Of a stretch of 20,241 nucleotides of DNA, positions 6,634 through 12,452 are shown in pieces. The notes beneath the pieces are model-generated. The model searched no databases. It was not told the origin of the DNA and was given only the letters and a program-made list of their open reading frames with translations. Positions within the stretch are counted from its first letter, which is position 1; every line of letters begins with the position of its first letter. Origin of the DNA: Candidatus Rokuibacteriota bacterium (GTDB taxonomy: Bacteria; Methylomirabilota; Methylomirabilia; Rokubacteriales; CSP1-6); contig JACORX010000327.1 of assembly GCA_016179165.1 (NCBI GenBank), positions 1 to 20,241 on the forward strand, read 5' to 3'. The position numbers and the translations under genes were made by a program.

Positions 6634-8592
6634 CTACGAGGCGGCGCGGCGCTTGTTGCTGACGTAGTCCACGAGCACGTACTCGCCGAGGCGCTCCGGC
6701 GTGGCGAAGAAGGCGCGGCCGCGGTTGATCTTCGCCATCTGCTCGACGAAGGCCGCCAGCATCGTGCTGCGCTCGAGCATGAAGGTGTTGATGGTGATGC
6801 CCTCGCGCGTGCAACGCTGGACCTCTCTCAGGGTTTCTTGCAGCGTCCGCCGCGTCGGCGGGTAGGAGAACTCCGCTTCGCCGTCCTCCATGTGCGCCGT
6901 CGGCTCGCCGTCGGTGATCATGATGATCTGCTTGTTGCCACCCTTCTGGCGCCCGAGGAGGGTTCGCGCAAGCATGAACGCGGCGTGCATATTCGTGCCG
7001 ATGTTGGTCCCGCTGGGGGACAGCTCGGGCAGCTCCGCGGCGCTGAACTCGCGCGCGTAGAGCGAGAAGCCCACGATGTGCAGGCTGTCGCGCGGGAACT
7101 GGCCGCGGATGAGCGCGTGGAGCGCCAGCGCCACCTTCTTGGCCGGCAGGAAGCAGCCGTTGTAGAGCATCGAGCGGCTGAGGTCGAGCAGGACGACCGT
7201 GGCCGCCTGCGTCGAGAGCTCGGTGCGCCAGACCTCGAAGTCATCCGGCGAGAGCCGGACGGGCGTGCCCGCGCCGCCGCGCTCGACCGCGTGCATGAGC
7301 GTGGATCGGAGATCCAGCAGGAAGGGGTCGCCGAACTCGTAGCGCTTGGCGTCGTCGGTGCGGTCGCCGCCGGCGCCGCGGCGCGAGACGGCGTGGCGCC
7401 CGAAGCGGTCGCGCTTGAGGTGGTCGAAGACGTCGCGGAGCGCCTTGTCGCCGATCTTGCGGATGGCCCGCGCCGTCAGCTGGAGCTTCCCGCCCTTGTT
7501 CTCGAGGTAGCCCGCCTCCTCGAGCTTCTTCGAGAGATCGCGGAGCTTCTGGAGATCGCGCGCGGCCTCCTCGCCCAGGAGCCGCTCGACCTCGTCACGG
7601 TCAATGTTGTCCAGATCGCCCGGGTCCTTCGCGCGCCTCAGCCGGCGCTCGAGCTGGTCCATCTGCTGCATCTCTTCCATGACGCGCATGGCCTCGCGCA
7701 TGGACAGGTTCTCGTCGCCCTTGAAGTCGTACGGCCGGCGGAGCGCGTCCATGGGCAGGAGGTCTTCGAGGTTCATGGCGAGCTGGGCCATCTCGGCCTC
7801 GAGCCGCTCGTCTTTCGCGAAGAGCGACTGCATCATGTCCTGGAGCTGCTGGCGCTGGCCCGGCGTGAGGCTCTGCATCAGCGACTGCATCTGGCCCATC
7901 TGCTTGGCCATCTGCTCGAGGAGCTGGTCGAGGCTCTCGACGCCGGGGAAGTTCTGTCCCCACTTGTTCTTGAAGGCTTGAAAATCCGGCTCGCCCCCCT
8001 GGGCGCGCTCGCGCAGCATGCGGTTCAGATCCCGCATCATCTCCCGCATGCGCTTCAAGTCTTCCGGCGTCAGGCTCTGGAGCCCCTGCTGCATGCCCTG
8101 CATGAAGGGCTTGAGCATCTGCTCCTGGAGCGAGCGCATCAGCTCGTCGAACTTGCGCTTCGCCTCGGCGTCGGTGAACGGGTAGTCCTGGAGCGCCTTG
8201 ATCTGCCCAGCGGGGTCGGGCGGCAACGCGTCGAGGCGCTGGAGCTTCTGCTCCTGCCGGGCGCCCGGGGGCACGTCGCGCTCGATGCCCGCGCGCTCGG
8301 TCTTGAGGATGTCGGCGAGCTGCTTCTTGATGTCGTCGAGCGCCGAGCCCAGGTCGTACTGCTCGAGGCGCTGCTGGCGTTCCTGTCTCAAGCGCTTGAG
8401 GAGGTCCTGGAGCCCCGGCATGCGGCCGCCCTGCGGATCCTGCGCGCCGCGCTGGAAGAGGCGCCGCAGGGCGTTCCAGAGGTCGCCGTCGGCGAGCAGA
8501 TCGTCCGACATGGCCGACAGGAGCTGGTCGGCGTCGAGGTCGGGGACGGCCTGGGTGCCGTCCCAGCGGGAATAGCGGCTGAGTCTCGCCAT
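6634..8592 (-). CDS. VWA domain protein, CoxE-like, with long coiled-coil region (652 aa)
   Basis: A soluble protein whose C-terminal third (about residues 460-640) is a von Willebrand factor A domain. The MIDAS metal site is complete: D470-L-S472-R-S474, Thr529 or Thr533 in SGTNIGTNM, and Asp561 in ITDGEP. The middle (about 130-400) is charged, Gln/Met-rich and predicted helical. It contains two copies of a QSLTP-initiated helical repeat (residues 172 and 240: QSLTPEDLKRMREMM and QSLTPGQRQQLQDMM). The N-terminus has a conserved-looking MARLSRYSRWDG. Such proteins normally work with a MoxR/magnesium-chelatase-like AAA+ ATPase as chaperone pairs that insert metals or remodel complexes, but no such ATPase is in the window. 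The ATG at 8592 has no clear ribosome site and lies about 28 bases from the divergent aminotransferase start. The gene ends 24 bases before a permease remnant. Confidence 0.87.
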   Translation of the reverse strand: MARLSRYSRWDGTQAVPDLDADQLLSAMSDDLLADGDLWNALRRLFQRGAQDPQGGRMPGLQDLLKRLRQERQQRLEQYDLGSALDDIKKQLADILKTERAGIERDVPPGARQEQKLQRLDALPPDPAGQIKALQDYPFTDAEAKRKFDELMRSLQEQMLKPFMQGMQQGLQSLTPEDLKRMREMMRDLNRMLRERAQGGEPDFQAFKNKWGQNFPGVESLDQLLEQMAKQMGQMQSLMQSLTPGQRQQLQDMMQSLFAKDERLEAEMAQLAMNLEDLLPMDALRRPYDFKGDENLSMREAMRVMEEMQQMDQLERRLRRAKDPGDLDNIDRDEVERLLGEEAARDLQKLRDLSKKLEEAGYLENKGGKLQLTARAIRKIGDKALRDVFDHLKRDRFGRHAVSRRGAGGDRTDDAKRYEFGDPFLLDLRSTLMHAVERGGAGTPVRLSPDDFEVWRTELSTQAATVVLLDLSRSMLYNGCFLPAKKVALALHALIRGQFPRDSLHIVGFSLYAREFSAAELPELSPSGTNIGTNMHAAFMLARTLLGRQKGGNKQIIMITDGEPTAHMEDGEAEFSYPPTRRTLQETLREVQRCTREGITINTFMLERSTMLAAFVEQMAKINRGRAFFATPERLGEYVLVDYVSNKRRAAS

Positions 8593-8606
8593 GGCCGAAG
8601 TTGACG

Positions 8607-8613
8607 TATGCTA
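8607..8613. promoter_or_regulatory. Near-palindromic -10 element, possible bidirectional promoter
   Basis: TATGCTA sits between the two divergent genes and reads TAGCATA on the other strand, so a -10-like hexamer is present both ways (TATGCT on plus, TAGCAT on minus, each 4 of 6 to consensus). A plus-strand start 7 nt after it would fall at about 8619-8620, exactly on the ATG at 8620. A minus-strand start would give a leader of roughly 9 nt for the VWA gene. No convincing -35 is visible on either side. Confidence 0.35.
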
Positions 8614-8619
8614 CCACCC

Positions 8620-9828
8620 ATGACCACTCCAACGAACCCCCGTCTCGACGACCTCCTGTCCACCCGCGCCCGCATCGGTTGGGGCGCCTCCGCCCCGCCC
8701 GCGCGCCCCGTCGCCGAGGCGCTCTTCGAATTCGGCGGCGGCCACCCGGATCCCTCCTCGTTCCCCTACGAGGGCATGATCGAGGCCACGGCCGACGTGA
8801 TGAAGGCCGAGGGCGCGCCGGCGCTGTCCTACGGCGAGCCGCAGGGCTACAAGGGCCTGCGCGAGCTGGTGGCCCACAAGTACCGGCTCTTCGAGAACCT
8901 CGAGGTCCCGACGGACAACATCATCGTCTCGAACGGCTCGGGGCACGCGCTCTCGCTGGCCTTCAGCGCCTTCGTGGACGTGGGCGACCCGATCCTCAGC
9001 GAGGCGCCGACCTTCTCCGGCACGCTGGCGACGATCCGCCGCCACGGCGCGCGCGTGCTCGACGTGCCGCTGGACGCTGAAGGCATGGACACGGCCGTCG
9101 CGCGGCAGCAGCTCGAGAAGCTCCGGAGCGAAGGCAAGCTCTGCAAGCTCATCTACACCATCGTCAACTTCCAGAACCCCGCGGGGCCGACCATGTCGCG
9201 CCGGCGGCGCGAGGAGCTGATCGCGCTCGCGCACGAGTTCGACACGCTGATCCTCGAAGACGACGCCTACGGCGAGCTGCGCTTCGAGGGGCAGGCTCAC
9301 CCGTCCCTTTACGCATTGGACAAGGGCGGGCGGGTCATCCGCGCCGGCACGCTGTCGAAGATCCTGGGCGCGGGCGTCAGGCTCGGCTGGCTCTGCGCGC
9401 CGCGCCAGATGATCCCGGCCTTCCAGGGTTTCCTCTTCGGCGGCGGCGTCAATCCCTACGTTTCGCGCGTGGCGACCTTCTACATGCGCGAGAACCTCGT
9501 GCCGCACGTCGCGCGCCTGGTGGACATCTACCGGTTGAAGCGCGACGCGATGCTCAAGGGCTTGTGGGAAGTGCTCGGAGGCACAGACGTCGAGATCAGC
9601 AAGCCCGAGGGCGGCTTCTTCATCTGGATCAAGCTGCCCACCGGCACCAAGATCGAGGGGCTCCGGGAGGCGGCGGTCAAGTCGGGCATCCAGTTCACGT
9701 GGGGGCCGGCCTTCTACGCCAACGGTGGGGGCGAGGGGTTCATCCGCCTCGCGTACAGCTGGGAGCCGCCCGAGCGCAACTACGAGGGCGCGAAGCTGAT
9801 CGCCCAGGCCATCAAGAACGCACGCTAG
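8620..9828 (+). CDS. PLP-dependent aminotransferase, class I/II fold (402 aa)
   Basis: A fold-type I aminotransferase of the LysN/2-aminoadipate and MocR-catalytic-domain group. Counting from the alternative ATG at 8608, key sites are Asn190 in NFQNPAGP, Asp218 and Tyr221 in LEDDAYGEL, the PLP-binding Lys251 in AGTLSKILGAGVRLGW, and Arg380 in FIRLAYSW for the substrate carboxylate. The N-terminal FGGGHPDPSSFPYEGM and SYGEPQGYKGLRELV segments are typical. There is no GntR DNA-binding domain, so it is an enzyme and not a regulator. The start at 8620 is preferred over 8608 because a -10-like TATGCT lies 7 nt upstream of it and neither ATG has a Shine-Dalgarno site, suggesting a leaderless message; the four-residue difference does not affect the fold. 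The amino donor and acceptor cannot be told. It diverges from the VWA gene. Confidence 0.9.
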   Translation: MTTPTNPRLDDLLSTRARIGWGASAPPARPVAEALFEFGGGHPDPSSFPYEGMIEATADVMKAEGAPALSYGEPQGYKGLRELVAHKYRLFENLEVPTDNIIVSNGSGHALSLAFSAFVDVGDPILSEAPTFSGTLATIRRHGARVLDVPLDAEGMDTAVARQQLEKLRSEGKLCKLIYTIVNFQNPAGPTMSRRRREELIALAHEFDTLILEDDAYGELRFEGQAHPSLYALDKGGRVIRAGTLSKILGAGVRLGWLCAPRQMIPAFQGFLFGGGVNPYVSRVATFYMRENLVPHVARLVDIYRLKRDAMLKGLWEVLGGTDVEISKPEGGFFIWIKLPTGTKIEGLREAAVKSGIQFTWGPAFYANGGGEGFIRLAYSWEPPERNYEGAKLIAQAIKNAR

Positions 9829-9846
9829 CGGACTGGAGGAGGCGCC

Positions 9847-10011
9847 ATGAGGCCGCGCCCGCGCAGCCCGCGGGCGATGGCCTCGGTCTCCGGCGACGCC
9901 CCACACCGCGTCGCCAAGCTCGTCGATGGGTACCGGGCGCGTTCCTCGAGGCGATCTCGATCGCTACGACAGGAGATCACTCACCGCGACGCCCACGGCC
10001 GGCAGCGCTAG
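9847..10011 (+). CDS. Doubtful 54-aa ORF with a strong ribosome site
   Basis: An ATG follows GGAGGAGG (9835-9842) by 4 nt, 18 nt after the aminotransferase stop, and opens 54 codons to TAG. The product is very basic (MRPRPRSPRAMASVSG, then an arginine/serine-rich tail) and matches no family I recognise. Its last 48 bases overlap the 3' end of the oppositely oriented Uma2 gene. A one-base shift near 9940 would continue the sensible-looking segment KLVDGYRAR as FLEAISIATTGDHS, so this may be the start of a frameshifted or truncated gene and not a functional small protein. The strong ribosome site is the only positive argument. Confidence 0.3.
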   Translation: MRPRPRSPRAMASVSGDAPHRVAKLVDGYRARSSRRSRSLRQEITHRDAHGRQR

Positions 10012-10539
10012 CGGCGAGACGGCGGCCGCCGGACCCAGCCGCTCGACCGCCCGGTAGCGCCAGCCGTAGGGCGCCGTCAGGTCCGGCCCGGGGTCGCGGT
10101 ACACCTCAAGCGCCCCATCGGCGAGGTTGATGATCCAGTAGTCGCCGACGCCGCCGCGCGCGTAGAGGCTGCCCTTGTCCTCGCGGTCGAAGGCGAGGCT
10201 CGAATCCGCCACCTCCACCACGAGGGCGGGGCGCGATGGGTGGCCCGCCCGGTAGTTGGCCCACGCCCCCGGCACCACGGCCAGGTCTGGCTCCGGCTCG
10301 GACTCGTCGTCGAGGGCCACCGGCATCTGGATTCGCACCAGCCAACCTTGCGGCAGGACCGCCCGCAGCGCATCGCCGGCGGTGCCAAGCGCGCTGGCGT
10401 GGTAGCTGCCCTGTGGCTCAGCGACGACGAGCTGGCCCCCGACCAACTCCACCGGTTCTCCGTGGAGCACACCGAGGTCCACGAGCCGGTCGTATTCCGC
10501 TCGGGTCCAGCGCCGGAGCGTCAGGGGGAGCTGCTTCAT
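9964..10539 (-). CDS. Uma2 family endonuclease-fold protein (191 aa)
   Basis: A DUF820/Uma2 protein with the PD-(D/E)XK nuclease core. The N-terminal helix LTLRRWTRAEYDRLVDLGVL and strand EPVELVGGQLVV are typical. The core acids are Asp85 in EPDLAVV and Glu109 in LVVEVAD, with Lys122 in REDKGSLYARGGVGDYWIINL. All expected catalytic positions are present, so it should be active if expressed. Length is standard (about 180-200). The ATG at 10539 is preceded by GGTGGGAT. Uma2 proteins are common in cyanobacteria, actinobacteria and soil phyla, often in many paralogues, and their biological role is not settled. It is alone here, between a metabolic gene and a decayed region, in keeping with a mobile accessory gene. 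Confidence 0.9.
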   Translation of the reverse strand: MKQLPLTLRRWTRAEYDRLVDLGVLHGEPVELVGGQLVVAEPQGSYHASALGTAGDALRAVLPQGWLVRIQMPVALDDESEPEPDLAVVPGAWANYRAGHPSRPALVVEVADSSLAFDREDKGSLYARGGVGDYWIINLADGALEVYRDPGPDLTAPYGWRYRAVERLGPAAAVSPLALPAVGVAVSDLLS

Positions 10540-10671
10540 CAGATCCCACCTTAGGCTTCGGCCCCGCCGGCGTCAATGCCGCGCGACCGATACACCACTG
10601 ATGGCGCATCGGCGATTCCTCCTGGTTGTCGAGAGAGGATCGCAGGGAGAGGACTGGCGAGGTGCCACTCT

Positions 10672-10730
10672 GTGATTCAGGGTCCCGATTCGACCCCTGA
10701 TCCCCACTCTGGCAGGATCGGCACGAGGTG
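10672..10730. repeat. REP-like hairpin element, copy A
   Basis: This intergenic block shares GTGATTC, GGTCCCGATT, GACC, CTGATCCC and ATCGGC, in the same order and spacing, with 15868-15932. It folds as a hairpin: TCAGGGTC (10677-10684), a 7-base loop, then GACCCCTGA (10692-10700), an 8-bp stem with one bulged C. The stem bases differ from those of copy B but still pair. It sits upstream of the decayed DapA-family gene and behind the Uma2 promoter side. Confidence 0.65.
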
Positions 10731-10786
10731 CGAGGAAATTTGTCCGCGCCGTGCCACGGCAGCCCCCCCTTCAGTAGGAGCGTGCG

Positions 10787-10990
10787 ATGACGGAGCCCCG
10801 ACCGGAGCCCTTCACCGGCGTGTACCCGATCGCGCCGACCCCGTTCACCGACGCGGGGGACGTCGACCTGGACGGTCAGCGGCGGGTGCTCGACTGCATG
10901 ATCGATCAGGGCGTCGTACTTCAAGATCGAAATGCCCGGCACGGCGGGGAAACTGCGCGCGTTGATCGAAGCAGGGGGCGACGCCATTCC
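10787..10990 (+). pseudogene. DapA-family (dihydrodipicolinate synthase/KDG aldolase superfamily) gene remnant with deletions
   Basis: A good ribosome site (AGGAG) and ATG begin MTEPRPEPFTGVYPIAPTPF, the unmistakable first strand of the DapA superfamily, continuing to VDLDGQRRVLDCMIDQGV at about residue 43. There the frame breaks. A second piece follows in another frame from about 10914: SYFKIEMPGTAGKLRALIEAGGDAI, which in intact relatives contains or adjoins the mid-protein active-site segment well over 100 residues further on. Sequence between the pieces, including the YxxP region, and everything C-terminal of the second piece are absent; from 10991 the DNA belongs to a transporter gene. 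This is therefore a doubly deleted pseudogene. DapA-family enzymes include the 2-keto-3-deoxy-pentonate aldolases and dehydratases that act after D-xylonate dehydratase, which is encoded 1.5 kb away. Confidence 0.78.
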
Positions 10991-11328
10991 GTTTCACTCG
11001 TCGGGCTCTACCTCTGCATCAAGTGGTTGACCCCCCGGGGCCTCGAACCGAAGCAGATCCTGCTCTTCATGAGCGGCTTCGCGTGCCTTGGATTTCTCGC
11101 GGTTGCCGCGCCTTCGCTTTCCGCGGTGGTGAGATCGAGTCAGTTCCCCGGCTTCCTGGCAGCCGCGACCTTCGCGGGTGTGTTCGCGGCCATCGGCCAC
11201 TGGGCGGACTTCGAGGCCATCTCTTCATCACGCTCCTCGCCATCCCCCTGTTCTCCGCCAGTCTCGACAGGCCGAAGATGGCCGGCGTGGCCGTCATCGT
11301 CGCGGGCATGATTCTGCTGGTGGTCTAG
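10991..11328 (+). pseudogene. DMT/EamA-type membrane transporter remnant with internal deletion
   Basis: From 10991 the reading frame gives membrane segments resembling an EamA/drug-metabolite transporter: VSLVGLYLCIKWLTPRG, LLFMSGFACLGFLAVAAP and PGFLAAATFAGVFAAIGHWADFEAI. At about 11219 the frame is lost, and it resumes in a different frame at 11221 as LFITLLAIPLFSASLDRPKMAG and VAVIVAGMILLVV with a natural stop at 11326-11328. The joint lies exactly where a further membrane segment is expected, so it looks like an internal deletion. The 5' part of the gene is missing and replaced by the DapA-family remnant. The long open frame 10787-11311 is thus a chimera of two broken genes with a nonsense tail and should not be called as a protein. 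Confidence 0.68.
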
Positions 11329-11591
11329 CGTGTCCGGCCGGCCGCTGAGCGAACCAGCGGTGTGCCAGTCTCCAGATCTGCTAAGCTCCTCGGGGTCGGT
11401 CAGCGCGAGCGGCCAGCGGCTGGACCGGAAGGTCCCGGACCGAAGGGTTCGAACGCCCAGCGCCCGCGCCGGACGGTGCCGCGCTGGCCGGCGTTTTCCA
11501 CTCGGGTATCGCATCCGAGACCACGGTGGTGCCCACGTTCGCCGGGTCGCACGAGCAGATGACGACTGGGTGAGAGCGCCAGGCGTCCTAC
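11329..11591. other. Anonymous intergenic DNA between the transporter remnant and vapC
   Basis: No gene, RNA or repeat can be supported here. One short open stretch (about 11480-11575, GVFHSGIASETTVVPTFAGS) looks protein-like but matches nothing I know and has no start. It may be more debris from the adjacent decayed genes. Confidence 0.5.
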
Positions 11592-11981
11592 TCAGATGAC
11601 ACGGGCGCGCCGGGTCACGCGCGTCCACGCCCGGTCGCTCGTGAGAACTGTCGCGTCGAGCGCATCGGCGGTGGCCAACACGAGCGCGTCGGGAAGGCGA
11701 AGGGCGCTGTGGCGGGCCCGGAGTCTCGCGGCGCCCTCCGCGGCGTTAGCTGTCAACGGTTGGACGTGGATACCCAGGTCGGCCACGAGCTGCCTGACGA
11801 CGGAGACCGCCTCGGATCCGCGACGCGAGGGATCTACGAGGACCTCGGCGTACGCGCTCGCCGGCAGGACGAGTGCTTCACGGCGTGCCTCCGCTATGGC
11901 GGCTACGGCGGCGGCGTGGTGCGCGTCGCCGGCGTCGAGCAGCGCGATGACGACGCTGGCGTCGAGGACGACTATCGCCAC
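11592..11981 (-). CDS. vapC: VapC-type PIN-domain toxin (129 aa)
   Basis: A PIN-domain ribonuclease. The four acidic positions of the active site are visible: Asp in VVLDASVVIALLD near the N-terminus, Glu in ASAYAEVLVDP, Asp in LRLPDALVLATA, and Asp in VLTSDRAW near the C-terminus. Length is typical of VapC. The GTG start at 11981 overlaps the last 10 bases of the vapB-like gene, giving VAIVVLDAS. The frame stays open for over 2 kb upstream through the antisense of the dehydratase gene, so an automatic caller could extend it wrongly. By family knowledge such toxins cleave tRNA or rRNA when the antitoxin is degraded; the target here is unknown. Confidence 0.9.
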   Translation of the reverse strand: MAIVVLDASVVIALLDAGDAHHAAAVAAIAEARREALVLPASAYAEVLVDPSRRGSEAVSVVRQLVADLGIHVQPLTANAAEGAARLRARHSALRLPDALVLATADALDATVLTSDRAWTRVTRRARVI

Positions 11982-12220
11982 TCTCGGCGGAGCTTCTGCA
12001 GCGTTCCCTTCCCAAAGACCCCGGTCAGCCGGCCCGCGTAGCTGGCCAAGGCCTCCTCGACGCGGATAAAGACGATGCGCCCGGCCCCGGCGGCCTCCAC
12101 GCGCAGTTCGTCCCCCGGTTTGAGTCCGGCCCGTCTGAGCGCAGCGACGGGAATCGTTGCCTGGTTCTTGGCGCTGATCCGAGTGCGACCACGCTCCCGA
12201 GTGTGCTTTACACTTCTCAC
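11972..12220 (-). CDS. vapB: AbrB/MazE-fold antitoxin, VapB-type (82 aa)
   Basis: A small swapped-hairpin DNA-binding protein. The core RISAKNQATIPVAALRRAGLKPGDELRVEAAGAGRIVFIRV (residues about 13-52) is the AbrB-fold signature. The C-terminal tail (about 55-82: EEALASYAGRLTGVFGKGTLQKL) is the flexible segment expected to wrap the toxin. The start is GTG at 12220. No ribosome site precedes it, but a promoter with TTGACT and TACCTT 17 bp apart would start transcription 2-3 nt before this GTG, so the message appears leaderless. The start codon lies inside an imperfect palindrome likely bound by the protein itself. It overlaps vapC by 10 nt; the two form an ordinary type II toxin-antitoxin operon. 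Confidence 0.88.
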   Translation of the reverse strand: MRSVKHTRERGRTRISAKNQATIPVAALRRAGLKPGDELRVEAAGAGRIVFIRVEEALASYAGRLTGVFGKGTLQKLRREWR

Positions 12221-12231
12221 AAGAAGTAAAG
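12206..12231. promoter_or_regulatory. Imperfect palindrome at the vapB start, probable VapB operator
   Basis: CTTTACACTTCT (12206-12217) and AGAAGTAAAG (12222-12231) are inverted copies apart from an extra AC in the left arm. The palindrome covers the expected transcription start, the GTG codon and part of the -10 element, a position suited to autorepression. Its A/T content stands out from the surrounding GC-rich DNA. Confidence 0.6.
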
Positions 12232-12257
12232 GTATTTGTCGACGGCGGCGGAGTCAA
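12229..12257 (-). promoter_or_regulatory. vapB promoter
   Basis: On the minus strand a -35 TTGACT (12257-12252) and a -10 TACCTT (12234-12229) are separated by exactly 17 bases. The predicted start of transcription is about 12222-12223, 2-3 bases before the GTG. Confidence 0.55.
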
Positions 12258-12282
12258 GAGGGTAGTGTGCCGCTCACGCGGT

Positions 12283-12311
12283 TTGACTTCCCACGCACGC
12301 CCTGACAGGAT
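12283..12311 (+). promoter_or_regulatory. Candidate promoter for the dehydratase gene
   Basis: TTGACT (12283-12288) is followed after 17 bases by CAGGAT (12306-12311). The -35 is strong and the -10 matches three key positions. It is divergent from the vapB promoter and would leave a leader of about 135 nt before the GTG at 12453, in which I see no riboswitch-like fold. Confidence 0.35.
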
Positions 12312-12452
12312 GGCCGCGCCGTGCTGCCAACCAATGGACATGTCGCCGCGTTCTAGCAGATCGAGCTGCACGAACTCCAAGCCGGCCCTCGTGACGGCGG
12401 CCGCCGGGTTCGCCCGGGTCGTGCGCCCCGTCATCCTTGCTTGGCGGCCCAC

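Noticed and set aside
11441..11460. GGTTCGAAC, resembling the T-loop of a tRNA
   Set aside because: The flanking bases do not form a T-stem, and no acceptor, D or anticodon arms can be folded around it.
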